From: Palsa-360 sp963710315
GTDB lineage: Bacteria; Acidobacteriota; Terriglobia; Acidiferrales; UBA7541
Length of the DNA stretch: 64,000 nt
NCBI GenBank assembly: GCA_963710315.1
Contig: CAVPZW010000009.1
Coordinates: forward strand, 62,001 to 126,000
Direction of reading: 5' to 3'
Both the position numbers and the translations under genes were made by a program. Positions 34,903 to 44,223 of the stretch are shown in pieces; position 1 is the first letter of the stretch; each line of letters opens with the position of its first letter. The notes under the pieces are model-generated. The model was not told the DNA's origin. It searched no databases and saw only the letters and a program-made list of their open reading frames with translations.

Positions 34903-36184
34903 TTTTCACCGTCCCATCCGCATCAACGCCCCAGCTTTGAATCCCGTTATTGTGGTATCCCTGTCCCGGCGCATACTGAGCCACCCAACTTGCTCGTGTT
35001 GGCTGTGTGTCGCCAGTCTCGTCCGTGGCCCGGCTCATCAGAGTGGAGGGCCGGCCATCCCAATGCCAGGGCAAGCGGAAGCGAGTGACCGCCTTGGGCA
35101 GCACGGGTCCGGTCAAGGCAGCGAGCGCCCAGGTTTTGCCGCCGTCCGCGGAAACTTCCACTTTCGAAACTCGGCCTGCGCCAGACCACGCCAGCCCGGA
35201 AATTTCATACAGGCCGGCGCCTTTCATGGTCATTCCAAACGACGGCTTGACGATTACGGATTTCGCGCCCATGGCAAACATGAATTGGCGCGCCTTTCCG
35301 CTGGGCATCAACTCCGTATAGTGCGAAGTCTCGTCCCTTGCATCCACCGGCGCATCGATCACATTCAATCGGCGCAGCCACTTCACGTTCATGTTGCCTT
35401 CAAAGCCCGGCAGCAGCAGGCGCATCGGAAAGCCTTGCTCGGGGCGAATCGCTTCGCCGTTTTGATACAGGGCAATCATGGCGTCGTCCATGCACTTTTC
35501 CAGCGGGATGCTCCTGCTCATTGCCGCCGCATCGCCGCCTTCAGCGATCACCCATTTCGCTTCCTTGTTCACTCCAGCTTCTGCCAGCAGCGTAGAGAGG
35601 CGCACTCCGGTCCATTCCGAACAAGAGAGCAGCCCATTCATTTCACCGGCGGTCATTTGCAACGGTTGCGGCGCGCCGTATGCTCCGCTGTTGCCGGAGC
35701 ACTCCACAAAATGAATGCGCGTCTCCATGGGATAGCGCATGAGCGCGTCCAGCGAAAATGCCAGCGGCCGTTTCACCATTCCGTGAATCAACAATTCGTG
35801 GCGGCTGGGGTCGATGTCGGGAACGCCGTTGTGGTGGCGCTCGAAGTGCAATCCGGCGGGCGTGATCGTTCCCTCCATCAGATGCAGAGGCGTGCGCGAA
35901 ACGCCTGTTCCAGCGCGTCCCGGCGCGATGGTGAAGATGCGCTGCACTTTTTCCTGCCACTTGGAAGGCGTGCCGTAGGCCGAGAATGGCCGCCCCGGCG
36001 TCTTCATCCATTCCGGAGCGTCCGCGCCAGCAATGTCCTGCGCGCCGACAACACCCGCACTGGCGGCCGCTATTCCCGCGCCAAACAGCGCGCCGCGCAA
36101 CAGAGCGCGCCGATTCAGCAATCCATTTCCCGCGGCAACTTCATCGCGCAAATTGGCGACATCCTTATTTTCAAGATTGCTCAT
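34889..36184 (-). CDS. Tat-exported sulfite oxidase-family molybdoenzyme (SoxC-like)
   Basis: 431 aa. Tat signal NRRALLRGALFGAGIAAASA. Moco-binding sulfite oxidase domain with the Mo-coordinating Cys162 in HFVECSGNSG, HHNGVPDIDPSRHELLIHG upstream, and a C-terminal Mo-co dimerisation domain (AWSGAGRVSKVEVSADGGKT). The order and the overlap with a c-type cytochrome match soxCD/sorAB. It would oxidise sulfite or protein-bound sulfane sulfur in the periplasm and pass electrons to the cytochrome. No soxXYZAB genes are seen here, so a stand-alone sulfite dehydrogenase is more likely than a full Sox system. Confidence 0.92.
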   Translation of the reverse strand: MSNLENKDVANLRDEVAAGNGLLNRRALLRGALFGAGIAAASAGVVGAQDIAGADAPEWMKTPGRPFSAYGTPSKWQEKVQRIFTIAPGRAGTGVSRTPLHLMEGTITPAGLHFERHHNGVPDIDPSRHELLIHGMVKRPLAFSLDALMRYPMETRIHFVECSGNSGAYGAPQPLQMTAGEMNGLLSCSEWTGVRLSTLLAEAGVNKEAKWVIAEGGDAAAMSRSIPLEKCMDDAMIALYQNGEAIRPEQGFPMRLLLPGFEGNMNVKWLRRLNVIDAPVDARDETSHYTELMPSGKARQFMFAMGAKSVIVKPSFGMTMKGAGLYEISGLAWSGAGRVSKVEVSADGGKTWALAALTGPVLPKAVTRFRLPWHWDGRPSTLMSRATDETGDTQPTRASWVAQYAPGQGYHNNGIQSWGVDADGTVKNVYA

Positions 36185-36216
36185 GATGATCGATGTCTCC
36201 GTTTCCAGATCGATTC

Positions 36217-36269
36217 AAAAACAGAACCGCCCCGATGCCCAGGAAAGATTACCGTGACATCGGGGCGGT
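36217..36269 (-). terminator. Intrinsic terminator between the NHL gene and the SoxC-like gene
   Basis: A perfect 12-bp inverted repeat, ACCGCCCCGATG with CATCGGGGCGGT, around a 20-nt loop; on the minus strand it is followed by TTCTGTTTTT. It lies 120 nt past the NHL stop and 32 nt before the SoxC-like start, so it may also act as an attenuator in read-through transcripts. Confidence 0.75.
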
Positions 36270-36391
36270 CTCAAGCTTCTATTTATTAACTTGTCCCAAC
36301 TTTTTCCGCCGCAGCGAAAAAGGCGGGGAGTTCGATTCAAGCCGGCGCAAAAACATTCAACACAAACGTTTCGCGTGCGGCCAGCAGAGCG

Positions 36392-37702
36392 CTACTTCCA
36401 AGCCGAGTACAGCGGCTTGCTGACCAAGTAGGCAGGATTCGCTCCCGGACGCGGCGTGAACTTCTGCGCGCGGCCGTTGTCCACTTCGGCGGTATAAAAA
36501 TTGCCGTCCTGGTCGACGCTGAATCCGTGCACTCCCCAGAAGCCGCCCGGGAAATCTCCCCAGGTGCCCCAGGAGTACAGGAAGTGTCCCTGGAGATCGT
36601 ACTTCAGCATCTTGGACGTGCCGCGATCATAGGCCCACAGCATGCGGTCCGCGCCGATGTAGATCAGGTGAACGTCGGAGGGATCCGTGCCCATGCTAAA
36701 TTCGGAGAGATATTTTCCGTTTTCGTCGAATATCTGTATGCGATGGTTGCCGCGATCGTTCACATAAACATGTTTCGTAACCGGATCGAGCGCCACGCCG
36801 TGAACGTTGTTCATGTAGTAGGGGCGGGTATCGAAGGGGTCCGAGCCCTTCAGATGCATTCCCTTCATGCCCCAGTCCATGAGGAATTTCCCATTCTTGT
36901 CGAACTTGGCTACGCGCGTACCGTTGTATCCGTCGGCCACATATAGCGTGCTGTCCGGCAGCCAGGAAAGAAACGTGGGCCGGTTGAAGTGCGTGCCGTC
37001 CGCGCCCTTCACGGTCGGCGTACCGATGGTCTGCACCAGCGTCTTCATGTCATGCGTGAAGATGTAGATGGCGTGCATGTGATCGTCCACGATCCAGATG
37101 TGCTTCTCGGGATCGTAAGGATTGATGGTCACATAGTGAGGGCGCTTGAACAGATGATCGTACTGCGGAAAGGTCTCGATGATTTTTCCGCTGGCGTCCA
37201 CGATGGTCAGGCAGTGTTCCCACTTGGCATCCACTCCCACCACTCCTTTTCCCTCCATCCAATTCTTCGGCCCATCCTCAGGCTCCTGACCCGTTCCGCC
37301 CGACCCAGGCAGAGCTGAAACCGTGGCATCGCGCCACGGCAGGCGGCCAATCGGAAAGATCAAGCTCGGGCCAAACTCAGGAATCAACTTTGCATTCGGC
37401 CGTTTGATGTTCGGCAATTCTCCGCGGAAGAGCAGGAACACGCGGTTGGGATTCTCCGCGTAAATGCTCTGCCCCGCTCCCCATGTCCAGGCATCGTTTC
37501 CCGGCAGCGTGCTGATGTTGGCCGGCCAATCCTTGGCCACTTCATAAGGACCGAAAGTGTCCTGGCCGCCCACCTGACCCGAAACGGCCGCTATGCTTGC
37601 CGGCGTTCCCTGCCCCTGCACCGTCCAGGGATTGCTCCCAAACGAAAATCCAACCACGCATCCAATCCCAATCGCTAAAACTGTCAGCAGAACTCTGCGC
37701 AT
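36392..37702 (-). CDS. Exported NHL-repeat six-bladed beta-propeller protein
   Basis: 436 aa from ATG 37702, after AGGGGAG; the open frame upstream to 37870 has no ribosome site. Signal anchor LLTVLAIGIGCVVGFSFG. NHL-type blades are visible as KHIWIVDDHMHAIYIFTHD, STLYVADGYNGTRVAKFDKN, HVYVNDRGNHRIQIFDENGK and FYTAEVDNGRAQKFTPRPG. The layout resembles the peptidyl-alpha-hydroxyglycine lyase-like propellers. It may bind ligand or act as a lyase; this cannot be decided. It is divergent from a DUF6152 gene. Confidence 0.87.
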   Translation of the reverse strand: MRRVLLTVLAIGIGCVVGFSFGSNPWTVQGQGTPASIAAVSGQVGGQDTFGPYEVAKDWPANISTLPGNDAWTWGAGQSIYAENPNRVFLLFRGELPNIKRPNAKLIPEFGPSLIFPIGRLPWRDATVSALPGSGGTGQEPEDGPKNWMEGKGVVGVDAKWEHCLTIVDASGKIIETFPQYDHLFKRPHYVTINPYDPEKHIWIVDDHMHAIYIFTHDMKTLVQTIGTPTVKGADGTHFNRPTFLSWLPDSTLYVADGYNGTRVAKFDKNGKFLMDWGMKGMHLKGSDPFDTRPYYMNNVHGVALDPVTKHVYVNDRGNHRIQIFDENGKYLSEFSMGTDPSDVHLIYIGADRMLWAYDRGTSKMLKYDLQGHFLYSWGTWGDFPGGFWGVHGFSVDQDGNFYTAEVDNGRAQKFTPRPGANPAYLVSKPLYSAWK

Positions 37703-37891
37703 GACTCCCCTTCCCGTACCCTCGACAATGAGATTTATGTTGACGGCGCGGCTAGCCGCTTGGCCCCGCCCCCAAGCCTTATATGCTTGCCACAAACACG
37801 TGTCAATAATATCTTGTATGTTGATGGGCTCCAGAGACTCGCGGTGCGCCGCTTCCGGGAGCCCGCGCACGAGTACAATTTTCTTGAAACA

Positions 37892-37920
37892 TTCTTGCCT
37901 TATAAATCGTCGTATATAAT
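37892..37920 (+). promoter_or_regulatory. Candidate promoter of the DUF6152 operon (copy 1)
   Basis: A perfect TATAAT at 37915-37920 with a poor -35 (TTCTTG) 17 bp upstream. Predicted leader about 70 nt to ATG 37997. Confidence 0.35.
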
Positions 37921-37996
37921 GATTGCAGTAGTGGCAATGTTCGTCCTCCGGCAGGAATGACGAAAACTTTCACGAATCGAACGGATGAGGGATAAC

Positions 37997-38386
37997 ATGA
38001 AAAATTATCGAGTTGCTTTTCTTGCGGTATGCATAGGACTTCTGTCGCTGGCGCCCATGGCGTTCGCGCATCACGGCACGGCCAATTACGATACCACCCG
38101 GCAGATCACGGTAAAGGGTACGGTGACTGGCTTCGAATTCGTCAATCCTCACGTTCAAATTTTCTGGGATGCCAAGGACGATTCCGGGGCGCCGTCAAAG
38201 TGGCAGGGCGAACTCACCAGCCCCAATCGCCTGAGCAGGGTTGGCTGGACCAAGAGCACGCTCAAGCCCGGCGACTCCGTGGTCATCACCGGCTTTCCGA
38301 CCAAGAGCGGCTCACACGAAATTTGGATTCAGAAAGTTGTGGGCAACGATGGCCAGGAACTTTCAACGGGCGGCGGCGGAAACTAA
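37997..38386 (+). CDS. DUF6152 family exported protein (copy 1)
   Basis: 129 aa from ATG 37997, with GAGG upstream (an ATG 12 nt earlier is possible). Signal peptide ending PMAFAHH, then the family pattern HHGTANYDTT, ITVKGTVTGFEFVNPHVQIF and LSRVGWTKSTLKPGDSVVIT, a small all-beta domain. Mature N-terminal His-His may bind metal. DUF6152 proteins have no known function. It is followed after 63 nt by a secreted partner protein; the same pair recurs at 54387 and 55041. Confidence 0.9.
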   Translation: MKNYRVAFLAVCIGLLSLAPMAFAHHGTANYDTTRQITVKGTVTGFEFVNPHVQIFWDAKDDSGAPSKWQGELTSPNRLSRVGWTKSTLKPGDSVVITGFPTKSGSHEIWIQKVVGNDGQELSTGGGGN

Positions 38387-38449
38387 TAATTTCATCGCTG
38401 CTCTCGCACCAGTTCGACAAACATAAGTGGTTCAAAGGAGAGTTTCAGC

Positions 38450-39220
38450 ATGCGTAGTCGTATTGGCACCATCCTTCTAGCGGGGGTAGCCGCCGTGGCG
38501 GTCCCCTCCGCGATGCACGCTCAGGCCGCTCCGCAATCCGGAATGGCCAAGCCCGCCACGCCGGCTACTGCGGCGCAGATGCATGATTTCTCCGGTGTCT
38601 GGAACATGCGCGCCACGCCCGCCCAGCGAAAGTTTCTGGGCAGCACCTATACGGCCGAGCCGCCCGAAATGACGGCTTGGGGGACGGAGAAATACATGGC
38701 CTACAAGCCGTCCAACGGTCCCCGCACGCATTCGCTCAAGGATACCGACGACCCGGTTCTGAAACTCTGCCTTCCACCGGGAACACCGCGAATCTACCTG
38801 CAGCCGTTTCCTTTTCAGATCGTAATGACCCCCAAGGAAATGCTGATGATTTTTGAATATGACCATACAGTACGCCAAATCTTCATGGATGGCCGTCCGC
38901 ATCCCGAGGATGTAACTCCCACCTATATGGGCCATTCCATTGGCAAGTGGGAAGGCGACACACTGGTGGTCAACACGGTAGGGTTCAACGAGAAGACGTG
39001 GCTTGACCGCGATGGCCATCCGCACAGCGATCAACTGCACGTCATCGAACGATTCCACCGCGTCGACGCCGAAAACATGGTCAACGAAATCACCATGGAT
39101 GATCCCAAAGCCCTAGCCAAGCCATGGAAGACCGAACTGAACTTCCAGCTCAAGCCGGGTTGGGACATCATGGAATTAGCCTGCACCGATAACGCAGCGT
39201 TCGAAGATTTCGAAAAGTAA
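38450..39220 (+). CDS. Secreted protein of an acidobacterial conserved family (partner of DUF6152, copy 1)
   Basis: 256 aa, ribosome site AAGGAGAG. Signal peptide to MHAQA. The mature domain has the pattern DFSGVW, a TAWG segment, (P)RIYLQPFPFQIV, the hallmark WEGDTLVVNTVGFNEKTWLD, and PHSDQLHVIERFHR. It is clearly homologous to the product at 55041-55863. No catalytic residues are known for this family; the fold looks beta-rich and lipocalin/avidin-like, which is a guess. Likely cotranscribed with the DUF6152 gene. Confidence 0.85.
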   Translation: MRSRIGTILLAGVAAVAVPSAMHAQAAPQSGMAKPATPATAAQMHDFSGVWNMRATPAQRKFLGSTYTAEPPEMTAWGTEKYMAYKPSNGPRTHSLKDTDDPVLKLCLPPGTPRIYLQPFPFQIVMTPKEMLMIFEYDHTVRQIFMDGRPHPEDVTPTYMGHSIGKWEGDTLVVNTVGFNEKTWLDRDGHPHSDQLHVIERFHRVDAENMVNEITMDDPKALAKPWKTELNFQLKPGWDIMELACTDNAAFEDFEK

Positions 39221-40049
39221 GCAATCTCCCCTCGGGCGGCAGGAAGCCAGTCCGGCCCCTGCCGCCCGAAGGAATTTTCCGCAAGGCGCAAACCCCTCGC
39301 ATCCATCCCCGGCAAAACCTGCAAGCCAATTTCACTCTGGCAATGTCCGAAAATTTCTCTTTTCCAAAAATCCCTTTAATTTAAGGGTTGTGCAGTCCTG
39401 TAGGGACGGAACACCGTAGCCCACTGCGCAGAGGTGGGAAGACGCGCGAGCAAGAAAACCAAGCCCCGGAGGGGCGGCACAAGTTGGCGGGTCAAGAATC
39501 CTCCGCCCTCCTGGCTCTACACGATTGCGCGCAGTTTCCCACCTTTCCCATTTGGGGTTACGGTGGAATGCCCTCCGGCATCTACAGAAAAAAGGCAGCC
39601 ATCGCGTCATGAAAATCGCGCTCAAACCCTTCGTCGAGGCAAGCTCCTATAAGCCCAGGCCGTCGTTTCAACTAGCCTCCATTTCTCAAAAACGGCAATA
39701 TCCTCCTCCAGTACCATCACCCTCAAACGAACTGCGAGCCGCGTATCCACCGCCGCCTCCCCGGTTTTTCCTCAAGCTGTAAAACATAACTTGACATTTA
39801 TTTTTGAATGAAAGAGTATCCCCGGTATTGGGGTAGTCGTCTGGGCACCAATGCGTCGTAAAAAACTTAGGATAATTGTGGGTTGTTCCTTTTTTATTTT
39901 GCTTTGTGGGTAGCAGATCGTGGCGAATCCTGGCCATCCAGATATGGATTGACCAGGTGAAGGCGCGGCTTCGGGGAAGAAATGAAATAGGGCCGCGATC
40001 CTTCAAGTATTCACTGCGACTGCAAAACGAACCTAGGAGGGTGGGTCAT
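39221..40049. other. Long untranslated region upstream of the TonB-type receptor
   Basis: About 830 bp without a supported gene. It contains a G+C-rich segment near 39395-39500 whose translation is low-complexity (PLRRGGKTREQENQAPEG) and which resembles interspersed repeats of related genomes, though only one copy is in this window. A perfect TTGACA lies at 39791, a small CCCC-GGTATT-GGGG hairpin at 39820-39833, and A/T-rich stretches near 39780-39900. Confidence 0.45.
39791..39819 (+). promoter_or_regulatory. Candidate promoter of the TonB-type receptor
   Basis: Perfect TTGACA, 17 bp, then GAGTAT (3 of 6). It would give a leader of about 225 nt before ATG 40050. Confidence 0.3.
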
Positions 40050-43000
40050 ATGAAGCAAGGGGTGCTAAGTTCCATAAAGTGGAAGACTGCCGCGGCAGTT
40101 TTTCTTTTGGCATTTGCATTAGTTTCGCTAAGTAGCGCTCCAGTATTCGCGCAAGGCACTGCCGGCCGAATTCTTGGAACGGTTACCGATCAGAGCGGTG
40201 GCTCCATTGCCGGCGCAACCGTCATCGTCACCGACGTAAACCGAAACGTTCCCCGCACATTGACCACGGATGATTCGGGTCAGTACAACGCTGGAAACCT
40301 CTTGCCCGGCCAATATAAGGTTCACGCCGAAGCAAAGGGTTTCAAGGCTTTCGAGCGCACTGGCGTTACTTTGGAAGTCAGCGCTGAAATTCGCGTTGAC
40401 GTTCAACTGCAGCCCGGCGAAGTTTCACAAACCATCACCGTCAATGAAGATGTGCCGCTGGTGGAAACCACCAACGCCGAACTCGGCGCCACGCTGCAAA
40501 GCGCCATCATCGCGGACATTCCCCTGAACGGCCGCAACTTCGAAAACTTGCTGCAACTGAACCCCGGCGTCACCATCTACCCCGGCGGCTCCGGCATGGC
40601 CCAGAGCGCCAACGGCCAGCGCCCGCATGACAACGTCTACATGGTCAACGGTATTATGGCCAGCGATCCTTGGATGGGCCAGAGCGTGTTCAACGCAGTT
40701 ATGGCCGCCGGCGACGCGGGCACCATCATGCCCATGGACGCAATCGACGAATTCAAGACCGAGGAAAATCCCCGTGCGGAATTCGGCTGGAAGCCCGGCG
40801 CAATCGTCAGCGTCGGCGTCAAGTCCGGTACCAATACTATTCACGGCTCGGCGTATGCCTATGGCCGCGACACGGCTTTCGATGCGCGTAACTATTTCAA
40901 CCCGGCAACAGTTCCCGCCGGCTCTTCCATTTCCACGGTAAAACAGCCAGTAGGTCTCGAGCAGTTTGGCGCCACATTTGGCGGACCCATCAAGAAGGAC
41001 AAGCTGTTTTATTTTGTCAACTTTGAGGGCCAACGCTATTCGATCGGAAATCCCAATGTCGTTTCCACGCCAACGCAAGCGGCTCTAATGGCGGCCTGCT
41101 CGGCAGCTTTGGGAACCGCTGCGCCCGGCACTGGTAGCGCCAGCGGCACTGGCCTATCTCTTCTTAGCGCCTCTATCGCCGGTCTCACCCCCACCTGCGC
41201 GCTTGATCCAACAAAGGCCACTGTGGATAAGGGCGGCCTTGCCTTTCAGGGCCTATTCCCAGTTAACAATACGGGAGCCGTCGGCACCGATTTGCTGAGC
41301 ACCAACAGCGTCAACGGCGGGTTGGGCAAGGTGAACTATCGCGTCAACGACAAAAACCAGCTGGAAGGTATGTACTTCATCAGCCAAGGCGACAATACTG
41401 CCGTTGACGGCCCCACCAGCGAAGTTTCCAATAACTGGATCAGTGCGCAGCATGCTCGGTCGCAAGCGATTTCCGCTGACTGGGCCTATACGCCAAGTTC
41501 CACTGTGGTGAACGAGGTCCGCTTTGGATACGCTCACTACTACCAGCTGTTCCTGGGCACGGACGCCAGCCAGAACGCCGCTACGTATAATTTCAATGGA
41601 CAAACCTACGAATTGCCAACTGGAATCAACCCTGCAGGTCAAGGCGGGTTGAGTTACGGTGGAGCTCCGGACATTCGATTCCAGGGCTTTTATGCCGGCG
41701 GCAACGGAATCGGCGTCGGCTGGCCCAAGCAAGTGGGGCCGGATGGCGTCCTCGAGTTCCTCGATCACGTCTCAATCCTGAAGGGCAAGCATTCCTTCAA
41801 GATGGGCGGAGAAATCATCAGCAACATGTCGACCACCAACGAGACCGCCAACGCCAAGTCGCAAATTCGCTTCAGCAATTTGAACAACTTCTTTCTAGGG
41901 AAACTCAAACAGGGCGCCCTGTTCCTCGGAAACGGCAATCGAACCTTCACCAATCAAGGGTATGCCGCTTTCCTGCAGGATGACTGGCGCATCAAGCCAC
42001 ATCTTACTTTGAATCTGGGCGTACGCTACGAACTGAACACTGTCGTCCATGAGAAGAACGGTCAAATGGGTAACTTCGATCCCGTTCAAGGTCTGATCCA
42101 GACGAACAATCCATACCACGGCAATCACGATGACTTCTCGCCGCGCCTGGGCTTTGCCTGGGACGTCAATGGCACTGGGAAGACCGTGGTTCGCGGTGGA
42201 GCGGGCATCCTCTACGAGCAGCTCAGCTATGACGTGATGAACGGCGAAGGCAATCTGCTCGGCCTGCGCACTTTCCCGACTGGATTGCCCCTCATTAACG
42301 CAACTGGTCCAGCAGGGACGACCCCGTCAGCTGGCCCTCTGGTTGGCAACATCCAGCTGCAATCCATTGCGTTTGCCAAGGGAAGTTCGTCGCTCGGCCC
42401 AATCGACACAGCGTGGCAAAATTTCAATCCTACGGTTCCGGTTTCCCTACAAACAACTCTCTTCGCCGGTGTAGCCACTCCTGCCTGCGGAGATGGTCAC
42501 ACTCTGCCTAGCGGCTACGCAGCTGCTCCGGCTCCCTGCGAAGTCTACGGCGTAAATCCCAATATCCGCACCCCTTACGTCAGCAATTGGAATTTGGACA
42601 TCCAACACGCGATCACCAACAACCTATCGATCGACATCGGTTACGTTGGCAACCACGGCACTAAACTGCTTGGCAAAGCCGACATCAACCAGCCTTTGCC
42701 GGGTTCTGGGTGGACAGCCGGCGCCCAATCTGCTTGCATTCTAAGTGCCACTGATTCAACTCCTTTCGACAATTGTGCACCTAGTGCTAAAGCAGAGCAG
42801 GCGGCCCTGCCGTTCACGGCACCCTGCGCTGCCAACATCGCGGCGTTGGGCGCAGCAAATAAACCAGGTGGTCCATTCAACCCCACCAATTCATGCTTTT
42901 CTTACCTGAGCTACATCACGATGATTAACAACAGTTACGAGTCCAATTACAATGGCTTGCAAATGACTCTAACGGGTCGGAATTACCACGGTCTTTCGTT

Positions 43001-43874
43001 CACGGCGGGTTATACGTATTCCCACGCCCTGGGCGACGCTTCCGACCAGGGAACTTCCGCCAACTTCCCCGTTCCTCTGAACAGCTACGGGAGCATCCGC
43101 CAGCAAATGTATGCCAACACCGACTTCGACATCCGGCATCGCTTGACGGTTTCGCTCAATTATGCGATTCCCGGAAAGAAGGGTTACGGACAAATGCTGG
43201 AAGGATGGGGAGTCAATTCCATCATCATCGTCACCAGCGGTTTGCCTTGGGGCCTGTCCGATCAGTCGGATGACTTCAGCGGAACCGGTGTAATCAGCAG
43301 TTCCGCGCAGAGCTTGGGTGAGCAATGGAACTTCTTCGGCAAGCCCAGCGACTTCACACCAGTCCATGGCTGGACCGATACCAACGGTGGTTGGCAATCC
43401 GGCGGCGGCGGCCTTCCTTATTTCAGCGGCGGCGGACCACAGGGTGATGAGACTGCCAATGCTACCTGCAATGCCAAAGCAGCGGCTATTGGGCCTCTGG
43501 CGCAGGCTTCCCTCAGCAACCTGGGTTGCTATGCGGCTGGCAATTCAGTCCTGATCCCTGCGGCTTACGGCTCCTACGGCAACACCAAGCCGAACATCTG
43601 GCGCGACTCCGGCTTCAAGAACATGGACTTCTCCGTTACCAAACAGTTCACGTTCAAGGAGCGGTTCAAGGCGGAAGCCAAGGTCGAGTTCTTCAACATT
43701 CTCAATCACCCCATCTGGTCCAACCCCAGCGGCGGACCGGGTGGCGGCATCGAGGATCCTTCCGGTCAGCCGTTCGGTTTCATTGGCCTAACACCGGACA
43801 CTTACAGCTCCAACCCGCAGCTTGGCTCTGGCGGCGCTCGCGCAATGCAGTTGGGCTTGAAACTCAGCTGGTAG
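40050..43874 (+). CDS. TonB-dependent receptor-like outer membrane protein with carboxypeptidase-regulatory domain (Oar-like)
   Basis: 1274 aa from ATG 40050, with AGGAGG 9 nt upstream. Signal peptide (AAAVFLLAFALVSLSSAPVFAQ). Residues about 30-115 form the carboxypeptidase-regulatory-like domain (GRILGTVTDQSGGSIAGATV, LLPGQYKVHAEAKGFKAF). A plug-like part follows (VPLVETTNAELGATLQ, DIPLNGRNFENLLQLNPGV, GATFGGPIKKDKLFYFVNFE), then a long beta-barrel ending in an aromatic GLKLSW, typical of outer membrane beta-barrels. Related proteins are very abundant in Acidobacteriota and are thought to import large or polymeric substrates. No TonB/ExbBD nearby. It is followed by its own terminator, and the neighbouring Tat enzymes may process its ligand. 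Confidence 0.93.
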   Translation: MKQGVLSSIKWKTAAAVFLLAFALVSLSSAPVFAQGTAGRILGTVTDQSGGSIAGATVIVTDVNRNVPRTLTTDDSGQYNAGNLLPGQYKVHAEAKGFKAFERTGVTLEVSAEIRVDVQLQPGEVSQTITVNEDVPLVETTNAELGATLQSAIIADIPLNGRNFENLLQLNPGVTIYPGGSGMAQSANGQRPHDNVYMVNGIMASDPWMGQSVFNAVMAAGDAGTIMPMDAIDEFKTEENPRAEFGWKPGAIVSVGVKSGTNTIHGSAYAYGRDTAFDARNYFNPATVPAGSSISTVKQPVGLEQFGATFGGPIKKDKLFYFVNFEGQRYSIGNPNVVSTPTQAALMAACSAALGTAAPGTGSASGTGLSLLSASIAGLTPTCALDPTKATVDKGGLAFQGLFPVNNTGAVGTDLLSTNSVNGGLGKVNYRVNDKNQLEGMYFISQGDNTAVDGPTSEVSNNWISAQHARSQAISADWAYTPSSTVVNEVRFGYAHYYQLFLGTDASQNAATYNFNGQTYELPTGINPAGQGGLSYGGAPDIRFQGFYAGGNGIGVGWPKQVGPDGVLEFLDHVSILKGKHSFKMGGEIISNMSTTNETANAKSQIRFSNLNNFFLGKLKQGALFLGNGNRTFTNQGYAAFLQDDWRIKPHLTLNLGVRYELNTVVHEKNGQMGNFDPVQGLIQTNNPYHGNHDDFSPRLGFAWDVNGTGKTVVRGGAGILYEQLSYDVMNGEGNLLGLRTFPTGLPLINATGPAGTTPSAGPLVGNIQLQSIAFAKGSSSLGPIDTAWQNFNPTVPVSLQTTLFAGVATPACGDGHTLPSGYAAAPAPCEVYGVNPNIRTPYVSNWNLDIQHAITNNLSIDIGYVGNHGTKLLGKADINQPLPGSGWTAGAQSACILSATDSTPFDNCAPSAKAEQAALPFTAPCAANIAALGAANKPGGPFNPTNSCFSYLSYITMINNSYESNYNGLQMTLTGRNYHGLSFTAGYTYSHALGDASDQGTSANFPVPLNSYGSIRQQMYANTDFDIRHRLTVSLNYAIPGKKGYGQMLEGWGVNSIIIVTSGLPWGLSDQSDDFSGTGVISSSAQSLGEQWNFFGKPSDFTPVHGWTDTNGGWQSGGGGLPYFSGGGPQGDETANATCNAKAAAIGPLAQASLSNLGCYAAGNSVLIPAAYGSYGNTKPNIWRDSGFKNMDFSVTKQFTFKERFKAEAKVEFFNILNHPIWSNPSGGPGGGIEDPSGQPFGFIGLTPDTYSSNPQLGSGGARAMQLGLKLSW

Positions 43875-43890
43875 TTCGTACGTCTCACAC

Positions 43891-43922
43891 AAGGGGCCGG
43901 ACTAACCTCCGGCCCCTTTTTT
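43891..43922 (+). terminator. Rho-independent terminator of the receptor gene
   Basis: AGGGGCCGG pairs with CCGGCCCCT around an 8-nt loop, followed by TTTTTT. It starts 17 nt after the stop codon. Confidence 0.95.
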
Positions 43923-43952
43923 ATTTGTGCGGGACGCAAACGTAATTATTTT

Positions 43953-44040
43953 TGTCATTCTGAGCGTAGCGAAGAATCTCTCTTCGATTTCATCGCGGCG
44001 CAAAAAGAAAGAGAGATTCTTCGCTCCGCTCAGAATGACA
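43953..44040. repeat. Palindromic repeat of the TGTCATTC family
   Basis: Ends TGTCATTCTGAGCG and CGCTCAGAATGACA are inverted, and the inner arms AATCTCTC and GAGAGATT continue the stem. This copy is the TTCTGAG/CTCAGAA variant, changed on both arms compared with TTCCGAG at 54868. Confidence 0.85.
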
Positions 44041-44060
44041 AAATATTCTCAATGACAAAA

Positions 44061-44168
44061 AGTTTCGCCGTTGAAAAAGTTTTCGTCGTTGAGAACATTT
44101 TCGTCGTTGAAAAAATGTTTGTTGTCGAAAATGTGTTTATTGTTGCAAATGCGCTTGTTGCCGAGCTA
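44061..44168 (+). repeat. Six tandem 18-bp units encoding a VFVVEN-like hexapeptide
   Basis: The unit is approximately GTTTTCGTCGTTGAAAAA. In the reading frame from 44052 it gives SFAVEK, VFVVEN, IFVVEK, MFVVEN, VFIVAN, ALVAEL. Most differences are synonymous or conservative. The array ends 1 nt before a possible ATG at 44170 of the following hydrolase, but in another frame. It could be a short peptide gene (44052-44270, 72 codons) or simply a decaying minisatellite. Confidence 0.7.
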
Positions 44169-44223
44169 AATGTCAGAAGGCAAGGAACAAGAACTCCTCC
44201 CAGGAAAGGCAGGAACACGGACT

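Noticed and set aside
39388..39782. Short overlapping frames of 72-85 codons upstream of the receptor
   Set aside because: The translations are low-complexity (Arg/Gly/Pro-rich) and look like an interspersed repeat read in several frames, not protein.
44061..44168. Possible CRISPR array
   Set aside because: The units are contiguous 18-mers without spacers and no cas gene is near; the same holds for the 7-bp array at 29349. The dispersed REPIN copies are also not regularly spaced.
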